Source: Sphingomonadaceae bacterium
GTDB lineage: Bacteria; Pseudomonadota; Alphaproteobacteria; Sphingomonadales; Sphingomonadaceae
Direction: 5' to 3'
Length of the DNA: 43,658 bases
NCBI GenBank assembly: GCA_025356175.1
Contig: JANXUP010000175.1
Coordinates: forward strand, 1-43,658
The translations under genes were made by a program, and so were the position numbers. Positions 15,857-23,836 of this stretch are shown in pieces. The stretch's first letter is position 1; each line of letters starts with the position of its first letter. Under the pieces are notes generated by a model. The model was given only the letters and a program-made list of their open reading frames with translations, was not told where the DNA came from and made no database searches.

Positions 15857-16711
15857 CTAGCCGCCGCCGGAGATCCTTGACAACGGGTGCCGCGCATTGA
15901 CCAGCGTAACCAACCGCGCGCTGTCGACATGGGTATAGATCTGCGTGGTCGCGATATCGGCATGGCCTAGCAGCGTCTGCAACACGCGCAGGTCTGCCCC
16001 GCCTTCAAGCAGATGGGTGGCAAAAGCGTGGCGCAGGACGTGCGGGCTGACCTTTTCAGGATCGATACCGGCGCGCGCTGCCAGTGCGCGGAGCAGCTGG
16101 AACAGCCGCACCCGGGTCAGATGCCCTTCGCGCGCGGTGGAGGGAAAGACGAACTTGCCACCCTCGCCGCGCAGTCCGAGCCAGTGCGACAAGGCCGCCT
16201 TCGCGCGCGTGCCGACCGGGACCATGCGCTGCTGCCCGCCCTTGCCGGTCACCGTCAAGAACGGCGCATCGCGCGGGACCGCTGACATCGGCAGCGAGAC
16301 AAGTTCGGTGGCGCGCAGGCCCGAGCCGTAAAGCAATTCGAGCAGCGCGAGCAGCCTCATGGCCGGGGCCTGGCCGCTCGCGGCCTCTAGCTCGGCGCGT
16401 TCGAACAGCAGTCCGATCTCGTGGTGGCCGAGCAAGCGCGGCAATGGCCTTCGGCTGCGCGGCCGCGGCAAGCTTGGCGAAGGATCGTCCTTGCGCCAGC
16501 CTTCATCGACCATGAAGCCGCAGAACTGGCGCAAGGCCGAGCATTTGCGCGCCAAGCTCGACGGCGCCAGCGCGGCCCATGCTGCACCGAGCGAGGCGAA
16601 CGCGGCCTGATCGGCGCTGACCAGATCGCCGATGACTTCCTCCGCGCCTGCCAGATCTCGGCGATAGGCGAGCAAGGTGTTATGCGCCGCGCCGCGTTCG
16701 GCGGCGAGCAT
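15857..16711 (-). CDS. xerD: Site-specific tyrosine recombinase XerD
   Basis: XerD works with XerC at the dif site to resolve chromosome dimers at division. From the ATG at 16711 (284 aa) the catalytic residues are R133 (GLRATEL), K157 (TGKGG), H224 and R227 (HVLRHAFATH), H250 (LLGHADIATTQ) and Y259. The N-terminal core-binding domain is present but starts abruptly at MLAAERGAAHNTL. The family's usual preceding helix is encoded upstream in frame (AIESFLA) but there is no ATG, GTG or TTG between it and the TAG at 16742, so either the protein is slightly short or a rare ATC start is used. It follows the 610-residue secreted protein gene by 30 bases in the same frame. Confidence 0.9.
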   Translation of the reverse strand: MLAAERGAAHNTLLAYRRDLAGAEEVIGDLVSADQAAFASLGAAWAALAPSSLARKCSALRQFCGFMVDEGWRKDDPSPSLPRPRSRRPLPRLLGHHEIGLLFERAELEAASGQAPAMRLLALLELLYGSGLRATELVSLPMSAVPRDAPFLTVTGKGGQQRMVPVGTRAKAALSHWLGLRGEGGKFVFPSTAREGHLTRVRLFQLLRALAARAGIDPEKVSPHVLRHAFATHLLEGGADLRVLQTLLGHADIATTQIYTHVDSARLVTLVNARHPLSRISGGG

Positions 16712-16741
16712 GGCAAGGAAGGATTCGATGGCTGAGATGGC

Positions 16742-18574
16742 CTAGCCTCTGGCGACAGCCTCGGCCGCGATCATCCGGGCTTCCGCGCCGAGGCCGACGC
16801 GATTCAGCGCCGAAACAATGTGATAGAGGTTGACGCTGGTCATCTTGTCCCAGCCGCTGCCCTGCATGCCAAGGCCAGCGAGCAAGATCACCAGTTCGCG
16901 GTTGTTGAGATCGGAAGCCTGATCGATTAACCGGCTCCATTTGGTCTGCCGGCCAAGGTCGATCCCCAGCTTTTCGGCAAAGCTCCCAGCGGCGGCGGTA
17001 TCGACCCGGCCCAGCCCGGCGAGCCCCGCCAGCAGGAACCGCGATTTGCGATAGCCGTCGCTCTTGTCGTTGCCCTGAAAGTTCGACAGCGCTGACCCAT
17101 CGACCGGGCTGGAGCGCGTTGGCGCGGCCAGTGCCAGCTGCCCCCAGGCGAGCGACCCGGTGTCCGCCTGCGCCGACCAGCGCAGCGCGTTCTGATCGAG
17201 CCCGGCGGCGAGCATCGATGCGATCAGTTCGGGCGCTTGTTCGGCGTAGTCGCTCATCACCGGCAGCCGCGCCGCAGCGTAAGCGGTCAGCACCTGACGC
17301 GAATAGCGCGCTTCGTCATCCGCGCCGCCATCCCACAAGGCGCGCATCGCGGTGAGGCGATCAGCCGGTTGATCGGCGACATAGGCGCTGCGCAGCGTAT
17401 CCGCAGCCTTGGCCCAATCGCCATTGATATCGTCTTGCGCATAGATCTGGCTGTAGAGATCGACCATCGCGGCACTTGAAAGAATGCCTGCTGCACCGGC
17501 CTGATCGGCGCCCGAAGCGCGCGTCTCAAGGCCCAGCATCGGCGCGGTCGCCTGGACGTAGGCATAGCGCTTCGGCAGCCCCTTGGTCAGCGAATCGGGC
17601 GGAGTAAGGCCAACCGCGATGGCGAGCGCATAGCGCCACGGGTTCATGTCGGAGACCCCGTCCCATTCGATCTTTACCGCCTGGCGCGCCTTGCCAGCGG
17701 AGCCTGCGTAACGCTGGGCAAGCAGCACATCGATGCGCGGCCAGCCGTCGGGACCAACCATCCGGTCAAGCTGCGATTGCGCTGAAGAACCATCGCCCTG
17801 GAACGAGGAACAGATTGCCCGCAGCGCGCGCCAGTCGGCGTCCTTACGTTGTGATCCGATTACTGCAGTGACCGGGCAGATCCCGGTGATGTCGGCGGTG
17901 AAGGCATAAGCGTCCATAGCCGCCTGGGTCAGCGCCGGGGTGTAGTTCCCGGCGTCAACATCCTGCACCAGTTCGCGCGCCGCTTCGCCTTCGCCCATGC
18001 GGACCAGCAGACCGGCGCGTCCGGCGGCGAAATCGGCGGGGTTCATGCCTGCAGGCGCATCGAGCCGCGAGGCCAGTGCGCGGCGCAGCAGGATATGGCC
18101 CCAGCGTGAGACGATCTGTCCCTTGTTGCCGTCAAGCAGCACCATGATCAGCAGCGGGCTCTGCCGGCCGACCGACCCAGCGGGCATGCCGCCTTCGTCC
18201 TCAGCGAGAATGCCGACTTGCTTCATCGAGCGCCGCGCGGCGGCTGGCATGTCGAACTTGGGCTTGAGGCCAAGCAGCTCGTCAAGCTGGTCCGGGCTCA
18301 TCGTTTCAAGTTCATGCAGCGTCGGGATGTGCGCGCCCGAAGGCAGCATCGGCCCGGCGGGCCGGGCCACATCGCCCGGCGAGCCGCCAGGCGGGAGCGG
18401 TTGGACCACCGCGCCCGGAGCATCGGGCCGCGCTGGCGTTCCTGGCTTCGGTGTGGCGGATTTGGGTTTCTCAAACCTTGGCGGAAGCAGCGATTCGGGC
18501 GAATCCTGCGCGGTCACCAGTGCCGAGCTGAGGGTCAGGACAACCCCGGCGGAAAGTAGCAGAGAGCGCTTCAC
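16742..18574 (-). CDS. Hypothetical secreted alpha-helical protein (610 aa)
   Basis: A GTG start at 18574 with AGGTGG upstream gives a clear signal peptide (KRSLLLSAGVVLTLSSALVTA, about residues 2-22 in two parts). A Pro-rich stretch (about 25-80) follows, then a long Ala/Leu/Asp-rich region with repeated helix-turn-helix spacing that looks like TPR/Sel1-type solenoid repeats, though no repeat is strong enough to name. The GTG overlaps the stop of the 49-residue membrane protein (GTGA), so the two are coupled, and xerD follows in the same frame. The protein is probably periplasmic or outer-membrane associated; the family is unknown to me. The frame is open further upstream to 18919, but only as antisense of aroK. 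Confidence 0.7.
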   Translation of the reverse strand: MKRSLLLSAGVVLTLSSALVTAQDSPESLLPPRFEKPKSATPKPGTPARPDAPGAVVQPLPPGGSPGDVARPAGPMLPSGAHIPTLHELETMSPDQLDELLGLKPKFDMPAAARRSMKQVGILAEDEGGMPAGSVGRQSPLLIMVLLDGNKGQIVSRWGHILLRRALASRLDAPAGMNPADFAAGRAGLLVRMGEGEAARELVQDVDAGNYTPALTQAAMDAYAFTADITGICPVTAVIGSQRKDADWRALRAICSSFQGDGSSAQSQLDRMVGPDGWPRIDVLLAQRYAGSAGKARQAVKIEWDGVSDMNPWRYALAIAVGLTPPDSLTKGLPKRYAYVQATAPMLGLETRASGADQAGAAGILSSAAMVDLYSQIYAQDDINGDWAKAADTLRSAYVADQPADRLTAMRALWDGGADDEARYSRQVLTAYAAARLPVMSDYAEQAPELIASMLAAGLDQNALRWSAQADTGSLAWGQLALAAPTRSSPVDGSALSNFQGNDKSDGYRKSRFLLAGLAGLGRVDTAAAGSFAEKLGIDLGRQTKWSRLIDQASDLNNRELVILLAGLGMQGSGWDKMTSVNLYHIVSALNRVGLGAEARMIAAEAVARG

Positions 18575-18720
18575 TTGGCCACCTGCGGCAACAGCGCGGG
18601 CTCTGTCAGCGTGGTGAGCGGTCGCAAGCCCGCATCCTGCCACGCCCAGCCGAGCAGCGCCACCAGCAGCAGCGCCGCCGTAACGGCCAAGATCCAGCTC
18701 CTGCGCACTTGAACCGCCAC
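18571..18720 (-). CDS. Small single-span membrane protein (49 aa)
   Basis: A GTG start at 18720 follows AGAGGT by five bases, and the TGA at 18571-18573 overlaps the GTG of the next gene. The product has two arginines, then a hydrophobic helix of about 20 residues (LAVTAALLLVALLGWAW), then a short tail with Pro and Leu, so it is a type II (N-in) inner-membrane peptide. Its coupling to the 610-residue exported protein suggests that the two work together, for example as anchor and periplasmic partner. It is divergent from aroK, with about 60 bases between the two starts for both promoters. Confidence 0.7.
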   Translation of the reverse strand: MAVQVRRSWILAVTAALLLVALLGWAWQDAGLRPLTTLTEPALLPQVAK

Positions 18721-18779
18721 TAGCGACCTCTTCTCCCGAACTTGCACTGCCGGTTAGCCTAACTATAGGCGGGGCCGCA

Positions 18780-19340
18780 ATGGAACATGAGCTATCCCCC
18801 GACAAAATCGCCGCATTGGCGCGGCGGATCGACCGGCCGGTGGTGCTGGTCGGGATGATGGGGGTGGGCAAGACCAGCGTCGGGCGGCGGCTGGCCGGGA
18901 TACTGCACTTGCCGTTCACCGACGCTGACGACGAAATCGTCCATGCCGCGCAGATGTCGATCCCCGAAATGTTCGAACAATACGGTGAGGCCTATTTCCG
19001 CGATGGCGAACGCCGCGTAATCGCCCGCCTGGTCAGCCACGGGCGCGGGATTATCTCGACCGGCGGCGGCGCCTTCGCCAATTCGCAAACCCGTGCGCTG
19101 ATCCTCGAAAAGGCGGTCGCGGTGTGGCTCGATAGCGACATCGAAGTGCTGCTCGATCGTGTCGGCCGCAACAGCAATCGGCCAATGCTGCGCGGCGGCA
19201 ATCCGGCGGAGATCCTCACCCGGCTCAAGGCCGAGCGCGAAAGCGCCTATGCCGAGGCTCCGATCCATGTGAAGAGCGGCTCCGGTCCGCATACCCGCGC
19301 GGTTCACAAGGTTCTGAAAGGGCTCGACGAATGGCTGTGA
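18780..19340 (+). CDS. aroK: Shikimate kinase
   Basis: AroK phosphorylates shikimate at the 3-hydroxyl with ATP in aromatic amino-acid synthesis. The P-loop GMMGVGKT is at residues 25-32, the shikimate-binding Asp is in FTDADDEI at 46-53, the Arg of YFRDGERRV is at about 74, and the GGGAF motif at 95-99 is intact. The protein (186 aa) is of normal length with a short N-terminal extension. It overlaps aroB by ten bases, the usual sphingomonad and proteobacterial pairing, so the two are made together. Confidence 0.96.
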   Translation: MEHELSPDKIAALARRIDRPVVLVGMMGVGKTSVGRRLAGILHLPFTDADDEIVHAAQMSIPEMFEQYGEAYFRDGERRVIARLVSHGRGIISTGGGAFANSQTRALILEKAVAVWLDSDIEVLLDRVGRNSNRPMLRGGNPAEILTRLKAERESAYAEAPIHVKSGSGPHTRAVHKVLKGLDEWL

Positions 19341-20437
19341 TCCCGGTCGAACTCGGCGGCCGCTCCTATGAAGTCCGCGTCGCGGCCGGGCTGCTGGCCG
19401 ACTTGCCGCAGCAGTGCAGTCCGCGCCTGCGCAAGCGCCGGGTGCCGATAATTACCGATGCCAACGTCTATGCCGCGTGGGGTGCGGCGGTCGAACATGC
19501 GCTACATGAAGGCGGGCATGAGGCAGCCTGGCGCGTGCTCCCCGCGGGCGAGGCGACCAAAAGCTGGGAACAGCTCGCCGCAACCACCGACTGGCTGCTG
19601 GCCGAGGAAGTCGAACGCGGCGATGCCGTGCTCGCGCTGGGCGGCGGGGTGATCGGCGACCTTACCGGGTTCGCCGCGTCGATCCTGAAGCGCGGCTGCC
19701 ACTTCATCCAGCTGCCGACCACGCTGCTAGCGCAAGTCGATTCGAGCGTCGGCGGCAAGACCGCGATCAACACTGCGGCGGGCAAGAATTTGGTAGGAGC
19801 GTTCCACCAGCCTGCATTGGTGCTAGCCGACTTGGCGGTGCTCGACACCTTGCCCCAGCGTGAACTGAAGGCGGGCTATGCAGAGGTCGTCAAATACGGC
19901 CTGCTCGGCGACGCGGCCTTCTTCGCCTGGTGCGACCAGAACGGCGCGGCGATGCTCACTGGCGACGCGGCGCTGCGCGAATATGCGGTGGCTTATTCGG
20001 TTACCGCCAAAGCGCGGATTGTTGTGGCGGATGAGCGGGAGACGCTGGGGCTGCGGGCACTGCTCAACCTGGGCCATACTTTCGGCCATGCCCTCGAAGC
20101 GCAAACGGGTTTTTCGGACCGTCTGCTGCACGGCGAAGCAGTGGCGCTGGGCATGGTCCTCGCCGCACGGTTCTCAGCGACTCGCGGGCTGCTGCCCAAG
20201 GCCAGCGCCGAACATGTCGCGCGGCATTTTGCGCAAGTAGGCATGCCCAGCGAGATCGCCGGCCTTGGCCTCAATTGCGATGGCCACGCGCTGACCCAGC
20301 ACATGCTGCACGACAAGAAAATGGACGCCGGCAGCCTGCCCTTCGTCCTGCTGAAAGGCCTTGGTGAAGCCTTCCTCGCCAAAGACGTAGCGCTGGCGGA
20401 TGTCGCGGCGTTCCTCGATGCGGAGCTGCGGCGCTAG
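19331..20437 (+). CDS. aroB: 3-Dehydroquinate synthase
   Basis: AroB cyclises DAHP to 3-dehydroquinate using NAD+ and Zn2+, the second step of the shikimate pathway. The NAD-binding GGGVIGDLTGFAAS, the substrate-binding PTTLLAQVDSSVGGKTAIN and the zinc-ligand regions NLGHTFGHALE and LHGEAVALGM are all present. Length (368 aa) is normal. It begins inside the end of aroK. Its TAG shares two bases with the stop of the convergent thioesterase gene at 20434, leaving no space for a terminator between them. Confidence 0.96.
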   Translation: MAVIPVELGGRSYEVRVAAGLLADLPQQCSPRLRKRRVPIITDANVYAAWGAAVEHALHEGGHEAAWRVLPAGEATKSWEQLAATTDWLLAEEVERGDAVLALGGGVIGDLTGFAASILKRGCHFIQLPTTLLAQVDSSVGGKTAINTAAGKNLVGAFHQPALVLADLAVLDTLPQRELKAGYAEVVKYGLLGDAAFFAWCDQNGAAMLTGDAALREYAVAYSVTAKARIVVADERETLGLRALLNLGHTFGHALEAQTGFSDRLLHGEAVALGMVLAARFSATRGLLPKASAEHVARHFAQVGMPSEIAGLGLNCDGHALTQHMLHDKKMDAGSLPFVLLKGLGEAFLAKDVALADVAAFLDAELRR

Positions 20438-21207
20438 CCGAACAGCGCGATTGACTGCATCCCCACGGCAACCGCCTCGCCGCGGGTGTTCCAAATCGCC
20501 ATATCCTGGCTTGAGCAGCCTTTCTCAGCGTAATTGCCAGCGGCGCGGAGCAGGAACCATCCCTCGTCGGTTTCGGGCAGCGGGGTCAGCAGGTTGATCA
20601 GCCAGGTCATCGAACTGACCGGGCCGGTGCGGATCAGCGGCATGACTCCGGGCGGGAGCGCATCGGCAACCAGCATCATTTCGACCATCGGATCAAGCCC
20701 GGCGCGATCACGCGCGCGAACCCACCAATTTATCTCGGGCCGCGGCACGGTCTGGCGTGGGAGCGCGAAAAAACGGTCAAACTGGGGACCGAAGCCCGGC
20801 CCTTTGTCGTCAGGCATCTGGTAGCCCGCGCCCGGCGGGAGGAGACCGGCCGGCGGCGGCACGTCGTGGACATGAAGTGTGCTCTCCACCGGCCCCATGA
20901 ACACGAAAGTCGCGGTCAGTCCGACGCCCGCTTCGTTCGTTACCTCCGCGCTGATCCAGCTGGCGTTGCGTCCTTGCCGCAGCAGTCGGGCAGTCACGTT
21001 CACCTCGCCAGCAAGCGGCCCGACGAAATTGACGGTAGCCGATCGCAGTGGGGGCAGATCGGGTACTAGCCGCTGCGCCGCGGCCAGCGCCATCGCAGCC
21101 GAGAACCCGCCGTAGCTGGTGCGCCCCTGCATCCAGTCTTCGGGAATGGTCGCGGCGAAACCGCCATCGATCGGGCGTGCGGCGGCAAGTGTTGCAGGAA
21201 GGCTCAT
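20434..21207 (-). CDS. TesB-like double-hotdog acyl-CoA thioesterase (257 aa)
   Basis: The protein fits the thioesterase-like superfamily with two hotdog domains: a first half with TSYGGFSAAMALAAAQRL and the strand RSATVNFVGPLAGEVNVTAR, and a second half containing WWVRARDRAG and EKGCSSQDMAIWNTRGEAV. The last motif carries the typical SQD near the active site. Such enzymes release free acids from acyl-CoAs in the cytoplasm; the substrate is not predictable. GGAAAG before the ATG at 21207 supports this start over the longer upstream reading. It is divergent from the cyclase-family gene by 45 bases. Confidence 0.8.
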   Translation of the reverse strand: MSLPATLAAARPIDGGFAATIPEDWMQGRTSYGGFSAAMALAAAQRLVPDLPPLRSATVNFVGPLAGEVNVTARLLRQGRNASWISAEVTNEAGVGLTATFVFMGPVESTLHVHDVPPPAGLLPPGAGYQMPDDKGPGFGPQFDRFFALPRQTVPRPEINWWVRARDRAGLDPMVEMMLVADALPPGVMPLIRTGPVSSMTWLINLLTPLPETDEGWFLLRAAGNYAEKGCSSQDMAIWNTRGEAVAVGMQSIALFG

Positions 21208-21252
21208 CCGCTTTCCATTGACGTAAACGGAAAGCAGGTCAACATTCGCCGC

Positions 21253-22023
21253 ATGACAAAATTCATCGACCTTTCGATCCCGATCACCACCAAGGTCGTG
21301 TCCGACCCGCCTGTGATGCTGCCGCAGATCAGCTACACCGATCACAGCGAATCATGGCAGCAGATCGCGCTGTTCTTTCCCGGCCTGACCAAGGACGACC
21401 TGCCCGACGGCGAAGGCTGGGCGGTCGAGACGCTGACGCTGTCGACCCACAACGGCACTCATATGGACGCGCCGTGGCACTACCATTCGACTACAGACAG
21501 CGGTGCTACGCGCGCGCCGACGATCGACGAGGCCCCGCTCGATCGGTTCTTCCGCCCCGGGGTGAAACTCGATTTCAGCACCTTGCCCGCCGGGACCGTA
21601 GTCAACGCCGCGCAGGTCGAGGCGGAACTGGCGCGGATCGGGTACGAACTCCAGCCGCTCGACATCGTGCTGGTCCAGTCGGGCGCGGTCTATGGCACCG
21701 ACAACTTCACCGATCAGGGTGTCGGCCTTGGCGCTGAGGCCACGCTGTGGCTTACCCAACGCGGCGTCGAGGTGGTCGGCACCGATGCCTGGTCATGGGA
21801 TGCACCGTTCAGCCACACCGCGCGGCGCTGGGCTGAAAAGCGCGACCCTGCGATCATCTGGGAAGGCCACAAGGCTGGCCGCATCCGGCCCTACTGGCAG
21901 ATCGAGAAGCTCACCAATCTGGAAAGCCTGCCGCCGTTCGGATTCACATTCAGCTGCTTCCCGGTCAAGATCGACGGCGCCAGCGCGGGGTGGATCCGCG
22001 CGGTGGCGTTGATCGAGGACTAA
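21253..22023 (+). CDS. Cyclase-family (kynurenine formamidase-like) metal hydrolase (256 aa)
   Basis: The Cyclase/KynB fold is identified by the metal-binding signature HNGTHMDAPWHYH at about residues 66-78, an N-terminal LSIPIT strand, and a distal His-containing VGTDAWSWDAPF segment. Family members hydrolyse amide bonds (N-formylkynurenine, isatin) or act in polyketide and catechol-type chemistry. No kynurenine pathway gene is nearby, so the substrate stays open. The C-terminal half is longer than in typical KynB (about 210 aa) and includes a GRIRPYWQIEKL segment. Its stop overlaps the stop of the convergent SDR gene at 22020. Confidence 0.82.
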   Translation: MTKFIDLSIPITTKVVSDPPVMLPQISYTDHSESWQQIALFFPGLTKDDLPDGEGWAVETLTLSTHNGTHMDAPWHYHSTTDSGATRAPTIDEAPLDRFFRPGVKLDFSTLPAGTVVNAAQVEAELARIGYELQPLDIVLVQSGAVYGTDNFTDQGVGLGAEATLWLTQRGVEVVGTDAWSWDAPFSHTARRWAEKRDPAIIWEGHKAGRIRPYWQIEKLTNLESLPPFGFTFSCFPVKIDGASAGWIRAVALIED

Positions 22024-23045
22024 ACCTTCACCACTCCGTGCTCGATCAGGCTGTGCGCGCAGTCGACAATCGATTCCTCGGGAGGGCGCGGTTTCCAACC
22101 GAGTACTGATTGCGCACGCACCGAACTGGTCGCGCGCGTGCGGCCCAATTCGCCCAGCAACTGTCGTGCCGGAGGCATGAACCACGACAGCACGTGCACC
22201 GCCCAATCCGGCATCCGCCGGGTCGGCACCTTGCGCGCCTGCGGGCCAAGCTTCTCGCGCAGCACCCCCGCCATGTCGGCGAATTTGAAGAACCGGCCCG
22301 AGCTGCCGAGGAACCGCCCATCCCGAACCTTGTCGGCAGGCGCTTCGAGCGCCAGCACGTGCAGATCGGCAATATCGCGCAGGTCGACAATGCTGAAACC
22401 GACATCGGGCAAGGCCGGGATCGAACCGTTGAGCAGCCGCAGCACCGGCTCGACTGAGGCGGCAAAGTCCCCGCCCTGCACCGGCCCCAGCACCATGACC
22501 GGGCAGACCGCACAATACTCCATGTCGCCGCCCTCGGCCGCCACCCAATCGCGCGCGGCGCGCTCGGCGATGGTCTTGGACTTGATGTAGGGTTGAACGC
22601 CGGGCGCATCGACGTTGGTCCAGTCGTCCTCATTGTACTCGATCTTGCCCGCCGCATGGCCATAGGCAATCGCGGCTGCGGACGAGGTCATTACGAAGCG
22701 CTTGACCCCTGCCGCCTTGGCAAAACGGAGCGCGCGCAAGGCACCTTCGCGTGCAGGCACGATCAGGTCGTTCTCGTCCTTGGGCACTTCCGCCGGGAAC
22801 GGCGAGGCCATGTGGCAGACCGCATCGCAGCCAGCCACCGCCTCGGCCCTGCCTTTGTCGTTCATCAGGTCGGCGGCGAAGAATTTGAGCGTTTCAGGCG
22901 TCCCGCCGAGCTGCGGGCGCAATTCAGACACACGGCCCAGGCTGCGCACGGTGGTGTGGACCGTCCATCCCTTCGCCAGCAACTGGCGGATCGTTTCGCC
23001 CGCAATGTAGCCGCTGCCACCGCTGACCATGACTGTGCCTGGCAT
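22020..23045 (-). CDS. Extended SDR, dihydroflavonol/aldehyde-reductase-like (341 aa)
   Basis: An NAD(P)-binding GGSGYIAGETI motif at the N-terminus (the usual TGATGFI variant), the catalytic YIKSK with Tyr and Lys, and a Ser-rich FVMTSSAAAIAYG strand place it with extended short-chain dehydrogenases related to dihydroflavonol 4-reductase and cinnamoyl/aldehyde reductases. It probably reduces a carbonyl with NADPH in the cytoplasm. The C-terminal region with ATSSVRAQSVLGWKPR is typical of the group. It lies 11 bases after the next SDR gene on the same strand, so they form an operon. The substrate is unknown. Confidence 0.82.
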   Translation of the reverse strand: MPGTVMVSGGSGYIAGETIRQLLAKGWTVHTTVRSLGRVSELRPQLGGTPETLKFFAADLMNDKGRAEAVAGCDAVCHMASPFPAEVPKDENDLIVPAREGALRALRFAKAAGVKRFVMTSSAAAIAYGHAAGKIEYNEDDWTNVDAPGVQPYIKSKTIAERAARDWVAAEGGDMEYCAVCPVMVLGPVQGGDFAASVEPVLRLLNGSIPALPDVGFSIVDLRDIADLHVLALEAPADKVRDGRFLGSSGRFFKFADMAGVLREKLGPQARKVPTRRMPDWAVHVLSWFMPPARQLLGELGRTRATSSVRAQSVLGWKPRPPEESIVDCAHSLIEHGVVKV

Positions 23046-23056
23046 CGTAATTCTCC

Positions 23057-23782
23057 CTAAAACCGCAACATGAAGCGCCGCACCAGCGCGGGCGAGATTG
23101 ATTCGAGCACACGCAGCAACCTGACCTGGCCGACATTGGCTTCGTCAGCGCCGCGTTCCATCGCACTGATAATCTGGCGGGCACATTCGGCGACCGGCAA
23201 CTTGTCGCCGTCCAGCGCGGCGGTCATGCGGGTATCAACCACCGGCGGCAACACTTCCAAGACACGCACCTGCGTATCCTTCAGCTGCGCGCGCAGCGCC
23301 ATTGTATAACTACGCAGCGCCGCTTTGGTCGCGCAATAGACCGGCGATCCGGCCATCGGCGCAATTGCCAGTCCCGATGTGACATTGACGATCAGCGCCT
23401 CAGGCCGCGCCTTGAGCATGCCCATCAGTTCGGCGATCAGGTGGATCGGCGCATTGACGTTCAGGAACACAGTGCTGTCAGCCGCCGCCAGATCGGGCAG
23501 GCCTGCTTCGCGAAAATCATGATCGACCCCAGCCCCGGCGTTGTTGACCAGGATATCGATCGTGCGCCCCGCCACGCCATCGACCAGCGCCTTTACCCCC
23601 GCGGGCGTCGACAGGTCAGCCGCGATAACCTCGAACTGGTCGGCCCGGGTCGCGGCAACCCGCTCGGCGTTGCGGCCCTGGGTGATCACCGTCACCCCCT
23701 TGGCGCGCAATTGGCGGATCAGTTCAGCCCCGATTCCGTCGGTTCCGCCCGTGACCAGCGCGGTCTTGCCGTTCAGCTGCAT
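23057..23782 (-). CDS. Classical short-chain dehydrogenase, DltE-like (241 aa)
   Basis: The protein has the classical SDR layout: TGGTDGIGAEL cofactor motif at residues 11-21, NNAGAG at about 80, catalytic Ser in IVNVTSGLAIAPMAG, and YCATK with Tyr and Lys. The C-terminal part (RVLEVLPPVVDTRMT) resembles DltE-type SDRs of unknown substrate. A GGAG sequence precedes the ATG at 23782. It is followed after 11 bases by the extended SDR gene. The pair, beside a thioesterase and a cyclase-family hydrolase, hints at a small catabolic cluster, but this is inference. Confidence 0.85.
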   Translation of the reverse strand: MQLNGKTALVTGGTDGIGAELIRQLRAKGVTVITQGRNAERVAATRADQFEVIAADLSTPAGVKALVDGVAGRTIDILVNNAGAGVDHDFREAGLPDLAAADSTVFLNVNAPIHLIAELMGMLKARPEALIVNVTSGLAIAPMAGSPVYCATKAALRSYTMALRAQLKDTQVRVLEVLPPVVDTRMTAALDGDKLPVAECARQIISAMERGADEANVGQVRLLRVLESISPALVRRFMLRF

Positions 23783-23836
23783 TGCCTGCTCCCCATGACT
23801 TTGCGGCAGTCTAGCCGTTTGGTTGCAAGATGCAAC

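Noticed and set aside
18575..18919. N-terminal extension of the 610-residue secreted protein
   Set aside because: It is antisense to aroK and would bury a clear signal peptide that follows a GTG with a ribosome site.
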